From: Halobacteriales archaeon QS_9_68_17
Lineage (GTDB): Archaea > Halobacteriota > Halobacteria > Halobacteriales > Natronoarchaeaceae
Reading direction: 5' to 3'
Length of the DNA stretch: 39,292 bases
Assembly (NCBI GenBank): GCA_003023565.1
Contig: PXSA01000011.1
Span: 90,512-129,803, forward strand
The number at the start of each line of letters is the position of its first letter. Position 1 is the first letter of the stretch. This document shows positions 26,551-35,642 of the stretch, piece after piece. The notes under the pieces were generated by a model that did not search any database, was not told the DNA's origin, and saw nothing but the letters and a program-made list of their open reading frames with translations. The position numbers were made by a program, and so were the translations under genes.

Positions 26551-27027
26551 CTACCGCTCGTTCGTGACGCGCCACGTGAAGAGGCTCTCGGCGACGTAGT
26601 TGACGAGGAGTCCGACGCCGATGCCGGTCATGTTGGCGACGAGGAACCAGAACTCGAACCCCGCGACGGCGACGGAGGCGTCGAACGACCGATAGACGAG
26701 CGAGAAGACGACGGTGGCGACGAGGACGCCACCGGCGCGGACGAGGTTCGAAGCGAGAAGGCGACGGAGGAAGGCCCCGGTTCCGGTCGCTCCCTCCTCG
26801 GCGAACGTCCAGTGCTCGTTGACCAGGAACATGACGACGATGGCCGCCTCTGCCCCCGCGAGTTTCGCGAGTTCCGGTCCAACCCCGGCGTTGAGGAGTG
26901 CACCGAGCACCGCGTTGTCGATGACAGCACCGAGCGCGCCGACCGAGGCGAACTGGCCGAAGCGGACGCCGGAGGCGAGCGCGCGGAGCCGCACGCGGAG
27001 GCCGTCGAAGCCGGAGCCATCAGTCAT
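26551..27027 (-). CDS. GtrA family membrane protein
   Basis: A 158-residue four-helix membrane protein of the GtrA family, thought to help move polyprenyl-phosphate-linked sugars across the membrane. The GtrA pattern is RFGQFASVGALGAVIDNAVL in helix 1, a mid helix ending MFLVNEHWTFAEEG (the N-x-x-W-T-F motif), and a final helix GIGVGLLVNYVAESLFTWRV. The ATG at 27027 overlaps the upstream glycosyltransferase by eight bases, so they are translated together and probably act as donor maker and flippase. Confidence 0.9.
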   Translation of the reverse strand: MTDGSGFDGLRVRLRALASGVRFGQFASVGALGAVIDNAVLGALLNAGVGPELAKLAGAEAAIVVMFLVNEHWTFAEEGATGTGAFLRRLLASNLVRAGGVLVATVVFSLVYRSFDASVAVAGFEFWFLVANMTGIGVGLLVNYVAESLFTWRVTNER

Positions 27028-27790
27028 TGTCGGTGTGGCGGTCGACGAGGGCGATACCCCCGTCGCGCGCGAGGACGTCGTGGGTGCGGTCGCCGCGAAG
27101 CCGGCGAGCGCGGTGGCGAGCGCGGAGAAGCGCCCAGCCGAGCTCCAGCGTGGTGCCGACCGGCGAGACGGTGGAGTCGGGCATGTCCTCCCACGTGACC
27201 GGTACCTCGACGATGCGCTGGTCCAGCGCGCCGGCGATGGCGACGAGTTCGACGTCCCACGCGAAGCCGGGTTCGTACAGGTGTCGCCGGACCGACGCCC
27301 AGGCGTCGCGAGTGAGCGCCTTCGCGCCGCACTGGAAGTCGTGGAGGTCGGCGTCGAGCAGGCGGCGAGCGGTCCAGGCGAACGCGTCGCCGAGCCGCCG
27401 ACGGGCGAGCGTCTGGTGGGACCGAACGTCGGCGTCGGGATGGCGGCGCGACCCAACGCTCAGGTCCGCGCCGCCAGCGCGGACGGGGTCGACGACTGCG
27501 GCGACCGATCCCGCGGGCGTGCTGCCGTCCGCGTCGGCGAACGCGAGGACGTCCGTGTCGAGGCGCTCGAAGCCGAACGTGACCGCGCCGCCTTTGCCCC
27601 GGCGAGCGCTCACCGCGTTGACCGTCGCCGGGAGGTCGGCCAGCGCCGAGCGCACGTCGGGGGAGGAGTCGTCGAGTTCGACGCGGATCACCGCCGGGTC
27701 CAGACGCTCGTCGAGCGCCCGGACGTACGACGAGAGCACGCCGACGTCCGGGCGATACGCCGGGACGACGACGCCGAGGGACGGTGGCAT
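27020..27790 (-). CDS. Family 2 glycosyltransferase (dolichyl-phosphate sugar synthase type)
   Basis: A 256-residue membrane-peripheral GT2. The nucleotide-binding start is LGVVVPAYRPDVG, followed by ARRGKGGAVTFGFE, the D-x-D metal site AFADADGSTP, VGSRRHPDAD, and the C-terminal HDFQCGAKALTRDA and PGFAWDVELVAIA typical of DPM1/AglJ/AglD-like enzymes that load a sugar onto dolichyl phosphate. No C-terminal helices, which GtrA supplies from the next gene. The sugar cannot be read from sequence. It is divergent from methylglyoxal synthase. Confidence 0.9.
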   Translation of the reverse strand: MPPSLGVVVPAYRPDVGVLSSYVRALDERLDPAVIRVELDDSSPDVRSALADLPATVNAVSARRGKGGAVTFGFERLDTDVLAFADADGSTPAGSVAAVVDPVRAGGADLSVGSRRHPDADVRSHQTLARRRLGDAFAWTARRLLDADLHDFQCGAKALTRDAWASVRRHLYEPGFAWDVELVAIAGALDQRIVEVPVTWEDMPDSTVSPVGTTLELGWALLRARHRARRLRGDRTHDVLARDGGIALVDRHTDND

Positions 27791-27877
27791 CTATCTACGT
27801 CAGGAGCCCCGCGCGAGTAAAATGATTCGAAACGCGCCGTCCGAACACCTATGCCGGGTGCGAGCGACAGTACCGGT

Positions 27878-28252
27878 ATGACACGCGTCGCGCTCATCGC
27901 CCACGACGAGGAGAAGCCGGAGCTCATCGACCTCGCGACGGAGTACTGCGACACGCTGGCGGAGTTCGAACTGCTGGCGACCGGAACGTCGGGCAAGCGC
28001 CTGATCGAGGAGACGGACCTGGCGGTCGAACGGAGGGCCTCGGGACCGATGGGCGGCGACATGCAGATCGGTAGCGAGGTCGCGGAGGGCCGCATCGACG
28101 CCATCGTCTTCCTGCGCGACCCGCTTCGCGCCCAGCCGCACGAACCGGACATCACCGCGTTGCTGCGGATCTGCGACGTCCACGACACGCCGCTCGCGAC
28201 GACTCGGTCGTCCGCGGAGTACGTCCTCGACGGGCTGGCCGATGAGCCCTGA
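27878..28252 (+). CDS. mgsA: Methylglyoxal synthase
   Basis: Turns dihydroxyacetone phosphate into methylglyoxal and phosphate. The 124 residues fit the short form of the family. The N-terminal VALIAHDEEKPELID, the phosphate-binding TGTSGK, the catalytic D61 in GPMGGDMQIG and the second Asp D81 in FLRDPL are present, as is His in HEPDITALLR. The ATG at 27878 gives the standard start; an in-frame ATG at 27851 adds a non-conserved leader. The next gene begins about 40 bases downstream. Confidence 0.93.
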   Translation: MTRVALIAHDEEKPELIDLATEYCDTLAEFELLATGTSGKRLIEETDLAVERRASGPMGGDMQIGSEVAEGRIDAIVFLRDPLRAQPHEPDITALLRICDVHDTPLATTRSSAEYVLDGLADEP

Positions 28253-28292
28253 AGGAGAAAGCGTATAGCCTCGGACCCGTCTTCACCGTGTG

Positions 28293-30892
28293 ATGACGCC
28301 GCTCGCCGTCGTCAGCTGGTTGTTCGCGTATCTCGTCGTCGCCGCGGCGGTCCGGCGGCCCGTCGCCGCGCTCCGCCGCCGGCTCGCGGACGCGGAGACA
28401 GCGGCGTTGCTCGCCGCGGCGGTCGCCGTCGGCGCGGCCGGGTACTGGCTCGGGCTGTCCGTTCTCGCGTGGCCGGCGCTGCTCGCGGCCGCCGGCGTCG
28501 TCGCGGTCTGTGTCGCCGCCACCGCCGCGACCGAAGCCGAGTACGACTGGGAGCGCTACGGCCGCCGGGCGCTCGTCGGCGCGGCGCTCGTCGCGGTCCT
28601 CGCCGGAGCGCAGGGTCCCTGGCCCGACACGCGCGCGGCGCACTTCTTCCTCCGACTGGAAACGGGGTACGTCGTCACCTGGCTCCTCGCCTTCCTCGGA
28701 CTCGGCGCGCTCGCGCTCCCGGCGGCCGCCGCCCTGTTCGACCGGTTCGAGGACGGGGGCGCGGGCGTCGCCATCCCCTTCGCGCTCGCGGCGCTCGGCG
28801 TCGTCGGCTACTGGGTTGGCCACGTCTCGTTCGGCCCGGTCGCGCTCGGGGCGGGGCTGGGCGTCCTCGCGCTCGGGTCCGCGCTCGCTCTCCGGCGCGG
28901 CGTCGCGGTCGACTGGCGGGCCTACGCCGAGGTGGCGACCGTGTTCGCCGTCGCGTTCGGCCTGCTCGTCGCGCTCCGGGCGGTGAACCCTGGGGTCGTG
29001 CCGGGCGGCGGCGAGAAGTTCCTCGATTTCGGTCTCCTCCAGTCGCTCCTGCGCGCCGACGCGCTCCCGCCGGAGGACATGTGGTTCGCCGGCGAGCCGG
29101 TCAGGTACTACTACGGCGGCCACATGCTCGCCGCCCTGCTGACGGAGCTGACCGGGACACCCGCCCGATACGCGTACAATCTCGCGCTCGCGGGCGCGTA
29201 CGGGACCCTCGCGGCCGCGGCGCCGCTCCGACTGCTCGTGTGGGCGCTGCCGGGGGCGGCCGGCGACGCCGTCGCGTCGGTCGCCAGCCTCGAAGTCGAC
29301 CAGCGCCCGAGCGTCGCGGCCGGGCCGGACGGCTTCAACTACTGGACCGCGAGCAGGACCATCGACTGGCAGGTCGTCGACGGCGAGCAGTGGCACTACA
29401 TCGACGAGTTCCCCGTGTTCGCCTTCCGAAACGGCGACCTCCACGCCCACATGACGAGCACGCCCTTTCTCCTGCTCACCGCCGCCGTGCTGTTCCAGTA
29501 CTGGCTGACGCCCTCGGCGTCGCGTCACCGCCGCCGCGCGCTGGTCCTGCTCGCCGTCCCCGCGCTCGGCGGCCTGATCGCCGTCGTCAACACCTGGAGT
29601 CTCCCGACGGTCGCCGGAGTGACGTTCCTCGCGCTGACGTTCGCGCCGGCCGCTCCCTCCGCGAGCGTTCTCGGCTCCACGCCGAAGCGGTTCGCACCTC
29701 GACCGCGCTCGGCGCGGCCGCGGCCGTCGCGACCCTGTCCGTGCTGTTCGCGCTCCCCTTCTTCACCGGCACCGCGAGCGGCCGCGGCGTCGGACTCCTC
29801 CCGGAGAACCGGAGCGACGCCGCGGGCCTGCTGCTGGTCCACGGGGCCTTCCTGGCGGTGTCGGTCGCGTTCCTCCTCGCTCGTCCGGGGGTCACCGACC
29901 GCATCAGACGCCTCCTCGCGCTGGTCGTCGCCGTGTCGCTCCTGCTCGCGCTCCCCTACGAGATGGCCGCCGTGGCGCTGTTCGTCCCCGTGCTTCTGGT
30001 CGCCTGGTTCCTGCTCCGGACCGGGGACGACGCGGGGTACGAGACCGCGCTGCTGGTCGGCGCGCTCGGACTCGTCACGATGGTCGAGTTCGTTTACGTC
30101 GAGGAGCAGGCCGGCCCCGGCCGGATGAACACCCTGTTCAAGGTGTACATGCAGGTGTGGGTGCTCTGGGGGACCGCCGCGGGCGCGATGCTCGCGGACC
30201 GGACGCGCTTCCCCGAGGCCGCCCGCGCGCTGGTCGCACGGGCCGAGGCCGGTGTCGAGCGGGTCGAACGGGCGCTCGGCGTCGGTGGGGACGGCGGCGA
30301 CCGAGACCCGGTCGGCGGACGGTCGCCGGACGGCGGTCGTCGGACCGCCGAGGTGTCGTTCCGGGGCGCGGCGGCGACGCTACTCGCCGTGGCGCTGCTG
30401 GCGTCGCTGTCGCTGTACGGCGGGTTCGTCGGCGCGACCCAGTTCGAGGGCGGGACTGCCGACCCCACCCTGAACGGCACGGCGTACGTCGCCGACTACC
30501 ATCAGAAGGAGGCGGCCGCTATCGCCTGGTTGAACGAGCGCGAGGGCCGACCCCGGATCGTCTCGGCCCCCGGGGAGTCGGTCTATCGGTGGGTGAACGC
30601 CCCGTCGAGCCTCACCGGCCTCCCGACCGTCGCGGGCTGGGTTCACGAGGTCGGCTACCGCGGCGAGGAGCCGTATCGGCAACGCGTCGACGACGTGGAG
30701 ACCATCTACACGGGGTCGACCGAGGAACGCGCCGCGCTCCTTCGCGAGTACGGCGTCACCTACGTGTACATGGGTCCTGAGGAGCGCCAGCGCTACGGAA
30801 CACGCGACCTTGCTGACGACCCGGGCATCTCGGTGGAGAAAGAGTACGGATTCGTGACGATATACCGCGTGAACCGGTCGGAGCTTCGGTAA
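28293..30892 (+). pseudogene. DUF2298 polytopic membrane protein, frameshifted
   Basis: An ~860-residue multi-helix membrane protein of the DUF2298 family (archaeal/chloroflexi, unknown, often near glycan genes). The 5' part in frame 28293 covers a dozen helices and the family signature WFAGEPVRYYYGGHMLAA, FNYWTASRTI and DEFPVFAFRNGDLHAHM. It turns into Arg/Pro-rich nonsense after TFLALTFAPA at about 29650. The second part continues in the next frame from about 29655 (ERSRLHAEAVRTSTAL, then helices; EEQAGPGRMNTLFKVYMQVW) to the C-terminal soluble domain ending 30892 (ERAALLREYGVTYVYMGPEE). A single indel near 29645-29660 accounts for it. Either a disabled gene or a base error. Confidence 0.85.
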
Positions 30893-30919
30893 GCCGAAAC
30901 CGGGGCCGCGGAGTCCGCC

Positions 30920-31186
30920 TCAGACCGAGAGGTCGCCTTTCGCCTTCACGACGTCCAGCGCTTCGGCCTCGATCCGGTCCACGTCGAGCCAGTGGGGGAC
31001 GTAGTTGCGCTTCTCGAAGTCCTCGCGCTCCGACTCGGTGCCGATGATACACCAGAGCTGCACCTCCTCGGGACCGTGCCAATCGCCCTGGCGATTGATC
31101 TGGAAGACGGCCTGCTCCTCGCCTTCGTACTCGATGACGGCGTCCTTGCGGACGCCCGGGTCGCCGGAGACGATGAGTCGCTTCAT
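30920..31186 (-). CDS. HAH_0734 family protein
   Basis: An 88-residue acidic protein matching the haloarchaea-only HAH_0734 family, function unknown. Characteristic stretches are MKRLIVSGDPGVRKDAVIEY, AVFQINRQGDWHGPEEVQLW, and YVPHWLDVDRIEAEALDVV. The ATG at 31186 is preceded at 25-30 bases by a TTAATG-type box (about 31211-31216), suggesting a leaderless transcript. It is divergent from the ribosomal operon that starts at 31335, a neighbourhood that hints at a link with translation, by context only. Confidence 0.88.
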   Translation of the reverse strand: MKRLIVSGDPGVRKDAVIEYEGEEQAVFQINRQGDWHGPEEVQLWCIIGTESEREDFEKRNYVPHWLDVDRIEAEALDVVKAKGDLSV

Positions 31187-31293
31187 GCCCGCGACTTCGG
31201 AAGAGACCCCATTAAGCGCTTCGAAGGGACGCGTTTAGGCCGCGCCGTCCGCACCCGTAGAGAGCGCGCCACCGTCGCCGCGAACCAAACGGG

Positions 31294-31300
31294 TTTTAAA
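31294..31300 (+). promoter_or_regulatory. TATA box of the L44e operon
   Basis: TTTTAAA at 31294-31300, preceded by purine-rich AACCAAACGGG as a BRE-like element, 35-41 bases before the L44e ATG. It predicts a start near 31325 and a short leader. Confidence 0.55.
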
Positions 31301-31334
31301 CGACGCCGAGTAAATCCCCGTAAGGTAGATATCT

Positions 31335-31616
31335 ATGGAGATGCCTCGACGGTTCAACACGTACTGTCCACACTGTAACGAACACCACCAACACGAAGTC
31401 GAGAAGGTCCGTGGCGGCCGCTCCACCGGCATGAAGTGGGACGACCGCAAGCAGAAGGCCGGCTCGAAAGGTATCGGGAACCGCGGTCGGTTCTCGAAGG
31501 TCCCCGGCGGGGACAAGCCCACGAAAAAAACCGACCTGAAGTACCGCTGTGGCGAATGCGGCAACGCCCACCTCCGCGAGGGATGGCGCGCCGGCCGACT
31601 CGAACTCACCGACTAA
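31335..31616 (+). CDS. rpl44e: 50S ribosomal protein L44e
   Basis: A 93-residue basic ribosomal protein. A four-cysteine zinc site is formed by YCPHC near residue 11 and RCGEC near 72. The lysine/glycine-rich middle ([39 protein letters not shown]) is typical. First gene of the operon with S27e (two bases between stop and start), aIF2-alpha, Nop10 and a PAC2 protein. The ORF has an alternative ATG two codons in (MEMPRR). Confidence 0.96.
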   Translation: MEMPRRFNTYCPHCNEHHQHEVEKVRGGRSTGMKWDDRKQKAGSKGIGNRGRFSKVPGGDKPTKKTDLKYRCGECGNAHLREGWRAGRLELTD

Positions 31617-31618
31617 CG

Positions 31619-31828
31619 ATGGCAGGCAACTTCCACGCCGTCCGCTGTCCGGACTGCGAGAACGAACAGAGCGTCTTCGAAAAGGCCTCGACCGAGGTCT
31701 CGTGCGCCGTCTGCGGCCACACGCTCGCCCGTCCGACGGGCGGCAAGGCCGAGTACGAGGGTGAGGTCGTCGACACCGTCGAGCGTCGCTCGACGAGTGA
31801 GTCCGGCGACGGAGTCCAGGCACGATGA
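31619..31828 (+). CDS. rps27e: 30S ribosomal protein S27e
   Basis: A 69-residue small-subunit protein with a zinc ribbon: CPDC near residue 10 and CAVCGH near 29. [16 protein letters not shown] and [18 protein letters not shown] match archaeal S27e. The stop overlaps the start of aIF2-alpha (ATGA at 31825-31828). The C-terminal Ser/Thr/acid tail is longer than in thermophiles, as usual in halophiles. Confidence 0.96.
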   Translation: MAGNFHAVRCPDCENEQSVFEKASTEVSCAVCGHTLARPTGGKAEYEGEVVDTVERRSTSESGDGVQAR

Positions 31829-32679
31829 AGTTCAGCGGCTGGCCCGAGAACGGCGAACTCGTCGTCGGCAAGATCGACGAGATCGAGGACTTCGGCGTGT
31901 TCGTCGACCTCGAGGAGTACGAGGACAAGCGCGGCCTCATCCACATCAGCGAAGTCGCGAGCGGGTGGATCAAGAACGTCCGCGACCACGTCCGCGAGGG
32001 CCAGACCGTCGTCTGCAAGGTTCTGGACGTCGACACGGAGTCACAGCAGATCGACCTCTCGCTGAAGGACGTCAACGACCACCAGCGCTCCGACAAGATC
32101 CAGGAGTGGAAAAACGAGCAGAAGGCCGACAACTGGATGGAACTGGCCTTCGGCGAGGACGTCGAAGACGAGACGTACGGGGCCGTCGCGAACGAACTGC
32201 TCGCCGCCCACGGCAGCCTCTACGAGGCGTTCGAGCAGGCAGCCATCCACGGCGAGGAGGCGCTCGAAGACGCCGACCTCGACGACGACCTCGACGCCAT
32301 CGTCGAGACGGCCCGGGAGAACGTCTCCGTCCCCTACGTGAAGGTGACGGGCTACGTCGACCTGGAGTGCCCCGACGGCGACGGCGTCGACGCGGTCAAG
32401 GAGGCCCTGCAGGCCGCCGAGGGGAACGGCGAGGGTCCCGCAAGCGGAGCGAGCAGGGGCTCGGACGACGAGCGAAACGAGTCTTCCGGCGTCCCCGACG
32501 AGGTCGACCTCGACGTGACCTACGTCGGCGCGCCGGAGTACCGCATCCGGGTGCAGGCACCGAACTACAAGACCGCGGAGGACCAACTCGAAGAGAGCGC
32601 GCGACGCGCCGCCGACCGCATCGGCGGGTTCGGCGGTTCGGGCGAGTTCCACCGCGACCGGCGCTCGGACGAGGAGTGA
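31825..32679 (+). CDS. eif2a: Translation initiation factor aIF2 subunit alpha
   Basis: Part of the archaeal aIF2 heterotrimer that brings initiator tRNA-Met to the ribosome. The 284 residues comprise an N-terminal S1 OB-fold ([49 protein letters not shown]), a helical middle and a C-terminal alpha/beta domain ([20 protein letters not shown]). Residues ~202-225 form a low-complexity insert ([19 protein letters not shown]) between the second and third domains. The position of the regulatory phosphoserine of eIF2-alpha is not conserved here. Four-base overlap with S27e. Confidence 0.96.
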   Translation: MKFSGWPENGELVVGKIDEIEDFGVFVDLEEYEDKRGLIHISEVASGWIKNVRDHVREGQTVVCKVLDVDTESQQIDLSLKDVNDHQRSDKIQEWKNEQKADNWMELAFGEDVEDETYGAVANELLAAHGSLYEAFEQAAIHGEEALEDADLDDDLDAIVETARENVSVPYVKVTGYVDLECPDGDGVDAVKEALQAAEGNGEGPASGASRGSDDERNESSGVPDEVDLDVTYVGAPEYRIRVQAPNYKTAEDQLEESARRAADRIGGFGGSGEFHRDRRSDEE

Positions 32680-32764
32680 CGGACGCCGCGGGGCGATCTC
32701 TCCGGCGGCGGTCGCCGACCCCGACAGCGACGGCTTTACCTCCGCTCGGCGGCGAGGCTCCACC

Positions 32765-32947
32765 GTGAAATCCGACATCCACGTCTGTTCGGCCTGGGGG
32801 ACCGAGCACGACCGCCCGGTGTACACCCTCTCGGACGCCTGTCCGGAGTGCGGTGCCGATGCGGTCAACTCCGCGCCCGCGCCGTTCAGCCCCGAGGACC
32901 CGTACGGCGAGTACCGACGCGCTCTTAAGCGGCGCGCCCGCGAGTAA
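32765..32947 (+). CDS. nop10: RNA-protein complex protein Nop10
   Basis: A 60-residue component of the box H/ACA ribonucleoprotein that makes pseudouridine in rRNA. GTG start; HVCSAWGTEHDRPVYTLSDACPECGADAVNSAPAPFSPEDPYGEYRR is the family pattern, here as short pieces: one lone Cys, the CPEC pair and the SAPAPFSPEDPY box that binds Cbf5. Five bases before the next gene. Confidence 0.95.
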   Translation: MKSDIHVCSAWGTEHDRPVYTLSDACPECGADAVNSAPAPFSPEDPYGEYRRALKRRARE

Positions 32948-32952
32948 GCCGT

Positions 32953-33714
32953 ATGGACGAACTCGACATCGAGACGGTCGCCGAGGTCGAACTGTCCGAC
33001 CCGGTGCTCGTCGAAGGGCTCCCCGGCGTCGGCCACGTCGGGAAACTCGCTGCCGAGCACCTGCTGGAGGAACTCGACGGCACGCTCGTCCGACGCGTGT
33101 ACTCCGAACATTTCCCGCCGCAGGTCGACATCGACGACGAGGGCCTCGCCGCGCTGACCGGCGCGGAGTTCCACGCCGTCGAGACGGAGGGTCGCGACCT
33201 GCTCGTCCTCACGGGCGACCACCAGGCGCAGGACAACACTGGTCACTACCGCCTGACCGCCGCCTTCCTCGACGTCGCCGAGGCGTTCGGCGTCTCGGAC
33301 GTGTTCGCGCTGGGGGGCGTCCCGACCGGGGAACTCATCGAGGAGTACGACGTGCTCGGCGCGGCCGCCAACGAGGACCTCGTCGACGAACTCGAAGACG
33401 TCGGCGTCGAGTTCCGCGAGGACGAACCCGCCGGCGGCATCGTCGGCGTCAGCGGTCTCCTGCTCGGCGTCGGACGACGCAGGGGGTTCGACGCCGCCTG
33501 CCTGATGGGCGAGACGAGCGGCTACCTCGTCGACCCCAAGAGCGCGCGGGCGGTGCTCGAAGCCATGGAGGACCTCCTCGACTTCGAACTCGACTACGAG
33601 AGCTTAGAGGAGCGCGCCGACGAGATGGAGGAGGTCATCAACAAGATACAGGAGATGGAAAAGCAACAGCAGATGAACGTCCCCACCGACGAGGACCTGC
33701 GGTACATCGGCTGA
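32953..33714 (+). CDS. Proteasome assembly chaperone family protein (PAC2)
   Basis: A 253-residue cytoplasmic protein of the COG2047/PAC2 family. Motifs: PVLVEGLPGVGHVGKLAAEH near the N-terminus, YSEHFPPQVDID, GDHQAQDNTGHYRL, and GVSGLLLGVGRRRGFDAACL followed by MGETSGYLVDPKSARAVLE. A C-terminal coiled coil (EERADEMEEVINKIQEMEKQ) ends the protein. Last gene of the L44e operon. The yeast relative helps assemble 20S proteasomes; the archaeal role is not settled. Confidence 0.9.
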   Translation: MDELDIETVAEVELSDPVLVEGLPGVGHVGKLAAEHLLEELDGTLVRRVYSEHFPPQVDIDDEGLAALTGAEFHAVETEGRDLLVLTGDHQAQDNTGHYRLTAAFLDVAEAFGVSDVFALGGVPTGELIEEYDVLGAAANEDLVDELEDVGVEFREDEPAGGIVGVSGLLLGVGRRRGFDAACLMGETSGYLVDPKSARAVLEAMEDLLDFELDYESLEERADEMEEVINKIQEMEKQQQMNVPTDEDLRYIG

Positions 33715-33749
33715 GTCCGGCCCCGCACCGATCGTCGCCGCGACTGCTT

Positions 33750-34232
33750 TCAGACGCCGAGCGCCTGCCGACCGAGTTCTATCCCGTACTGGGGGACCTC
33801 GTAGATGACCAGCGCGGCGGCGACCAGTTCCACGCCGGTGACGACCACCGTCGCCAGTTCGGAGCGGTCGCTGCTGACGGCCACCCCGACCGGGAACCCG
33901 TACTCCCGGGTGTAGGGGTAAAACAGCGCGACGCCGCGCTTGCTCCCCGCGATGTCTAACACGTAGTGAGTCAGGATACCGATCCAGACGTACTCCAGGT
34001 TGCCGAAGAAGTACGGGAAGGCCATGAACCCACCGAGCACGAGGAGGTTGTGAAGCGTCTTGCGGTGCTTGCCGAAGGCCGTGTCCACGTCGGGAAACAG
34101 CGCCCCGAGCACGACGGGGATCCCTACCTCTACGATAGTGACGAACGTCCGCTCGTCGCCGACCGGTTCGAGCAGATAGCCGAGGCCGATGCTGAGCAGT
34201 AGCGCGTTCAGGACGTGTCCTCGCTTGTTCAT
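33750..34232 (-). CDS. DUF457/YdjM-like membrane-bound metal-dependent hydrolase
   Basis: A 160-residue membrane protein with four to five helices. The metal-site pattern is MNKRGHVLNALLLSIGLGYL (first His), GALFPDVDTAFGKHRKTLHN (D-x-D and H-R-x-x-x-H) and ILTHYVLDIAGSKRGVALFY. This is the signature of the YdjM/DUF457 inner-membrane hydrolase group. The ATG at 34232 puts the conserved His at residue 6; the longer ORF upstream lacks conservation. Substrate unknown. Confidence 0.88.
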   Translation of the reverse strand: MNKRGHVLNALLLSIGLGYLLEPVGDERTFVTIVEVGIPVVLGALFPDVDTAFGKHRKTLHNLLVLGGFMAFPYFFGNLEYVWIGILTHYVLDIAGSKRGVALFYPYTREYGFPVGVAVSSDRSELATVVVTGVELVAAALVIYEVPQYGIELGRQALGV

Positions 34233-34309
34233 ATCGGTACTACGGTATTTAGGTTGACGCGACACAATACTTTCCCTCGCGGCCGGCCGCGGCGAAGGGT
34301 GGACGGCGT

Positions 34310-34810
34310 TCACTCGTCGAGCTCCGCGAGCACGTTCGCGAGCGCCCGGTCGGCGGTCTCCTCGCGGACCGTCGCGCGGTCGCCGTCGAGCTCGTAGCGT
34401 GTCGCGGTCGCGTAGGAGGACTCAGTGCCCCACTCGCCGGCGTAGGCGACGCCGACGTAGACAGTGCCGACGGGCGTCTCCTCGGTACCGCCGGACGGTC
34501 CGGCGACCCCCGTCGCCGAGACGCCCCAGGTCACGTCCGCCCGGTCGCGGACGCCGCGGGCCATCTCGCGGGTGACCCGAGCGCTCACCGCACCGTCTCC
34601 GTCGAGCGCCTCGCGGGAGACGCCCAGCAGGCGGCGCTTCGTGTCGTAGGCGTACGCGACGACAGCGCTGTCGAAGTAGTCGCTCGACCCGGGGACGGCC
34701 GTCAGTCGCGCGCCGATCAGGCCGCCGGTACAGGACTCGGCGGTCGCGACGGCGTGGCCCGCCTCCCGGAGGCGGTCGCCCAGCCGCCGCTCGATAGGGT
34801 CGTCGCTCAT
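34310..34810 (-). CDS. CinA C-terminal domain amidohydrolase (PncC-like)
   Basis: A 166-residue single-domain CinA-type protein, expected to deamidate nicotinamide mononucleotide for NAD recycling. The catalytic region ATAESCTGGLIGARLTAVPG with its conserved Ser/Cys pair, the SDYFDSAVVAYAYDTKRRLLG segment, VSARVTREMARGVR and GVSATGVAGPSGGT match the family. Its stop is 78 bases upstream of the start of the DUF457-like gene on the same strand. Confidence 0.93.
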   Translation of the reverse strand: MSDDPIERRLGDRLREAGHAVATAESCTGGLIGARLTAVPGSSDYFDSAVVAYAYDTKRRLLGVSREALDGDGAVSARVTREMARGVRDRADVTWGVSATGVAGPSGGTEETPVGTVYVGVAYAGEWGTESSYATATRYELDGDRATVREETADRALANVLAELDE

Positions 34811-34835
34811 GGACGGGGCGACGACCGGCGGGGAG

Positions 34836-35192
34836 TTAAACGGTGTCCCGGTCGGTGTAGGACCACCGCTCCGCGATGGCTCCCTCGTCGTCGAACCGGT
34901 GGAAGTCCGCGAAGCCCAGGTCGACGGTCTCGCCCCCTTGCTCGCCCGTGAACCGGCCGCGGACCGCGACGGTGTCGCCGTTCGGGACGACGGCGCGGAC
35001 CTCGTGGCTCCCGTCCTCTAGCGGTCGCTCCTCCCGGTAGAACCGTTCGAGTTCGTCGATCCCGTCGATAGTCCCCTGCCCGGGCCGCTTGTAGGTGACG
35101 TCGGCGGCGAACAGCGAGAGGAGGTCGTCGTAGGCCTCCGCGTCGACGTAGCGGTAGTAGTCGCGGACGCGTTCCGGGTCGGCGTTGCCCAT
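34836..35192 (-). CDS. NTF2/SnoaL-like protein
   Basis: A 118-residue protein with a cone-fold NTF2-like pattern: RVRDYYRYVDAEAYDDLLSL, FAADVTYKRPGQGTIDGIDE, RAVVPNGDTVAVRGRFTGE, and LGFADFHRFDDEGAIAERW. Such proteins are small enzymes or ligand binders; no catalytic Asp/His pair is clear here. The ATG at 35192 is the only one giving the standard start; the longer open frame upstream belongs to the dehydrogenase pseudogene. Confidence 0.88.
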   Translation of the reverse strand: MGNADPERVRDYYRYVDAEAYDDLLSLFAADVTYKRPGQGTIDGIDELERFYREERPLEDGSHEVRAVVPNGDTVAVRGRFTGEQGGETVDLGFADFHRFDDEGAIAERWSYTDRDTV

Positions 35193-35250
35193 AGTCGGAT
35201 CGTCTCCGTTCGTCGGTAAAGTCTCTCGGGAACCGGTGCCGGCGGGTCGG

Positions 35251-35585
35251 TTACGGCTCCGGGACCGCGGTCGCGTGCGACCCGGCGGCCTCGGTCCGCT
35301 CCTCCGCGTACGCTTCCGCGGCGGCGAGTACGGTCCTGTCCCGGGGCGTCCGCGCGCTCTATCGTCTCCAGCAGGCGGTCGCCGATGGCCTCCCCGTAAG
35401 CCTCCTCGCGCGTGCCGCCGAAGTGGTCCTTCGCGACCGTGATCAGGTCGCCTGCGTTGACCACGTAGTCCGGCGCGTAGAGGATGCCCCGCTCCCGGAG
35501 CGGCCACGATGGCGCGCAGCCCGGGTTCCGGGTCGGTGAAGTACGACACCTGTTCGTGTCCGGCGTCGCCGATGTCGGCGAACAC
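35251..35585 (-). pseudogene. Leucine/glutamate-type amino-acid dehydrogenase, internally deleted
   Basis: Begins at GTG 35585 with the N-terminus of a Leu/Phe/Glu dehydrogenase (FADIGDAGHEQVSYFTDPEP, then GLRAIVAA), then jumps within a few bases to the C-terminal part in another frame (RERGILYAPDYVVNAGDLI, EAYGEAIGDRLLETIERADA). A second frame change near 35330 leads to the tail TVLAAAEAYAEERTEAAGSH, ending in TAA at 35251-35253. The central ~250 residues, including the catalytic lysines and Rossmann loop, are gone. No active product is possible. Confidence 0.75.
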
Positions 35586-35642
35586 CGTATCTTACAAGGC
35601 TTCGGTTCGACGTAAACGTTCGTCGGATCCGTCGCGAGGGGA

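Noticed and set aside
29640..29670. Programmed frameshift in the DUF2298 gene
   Set aside because: No slippery heptamer or downstream structure is evident.
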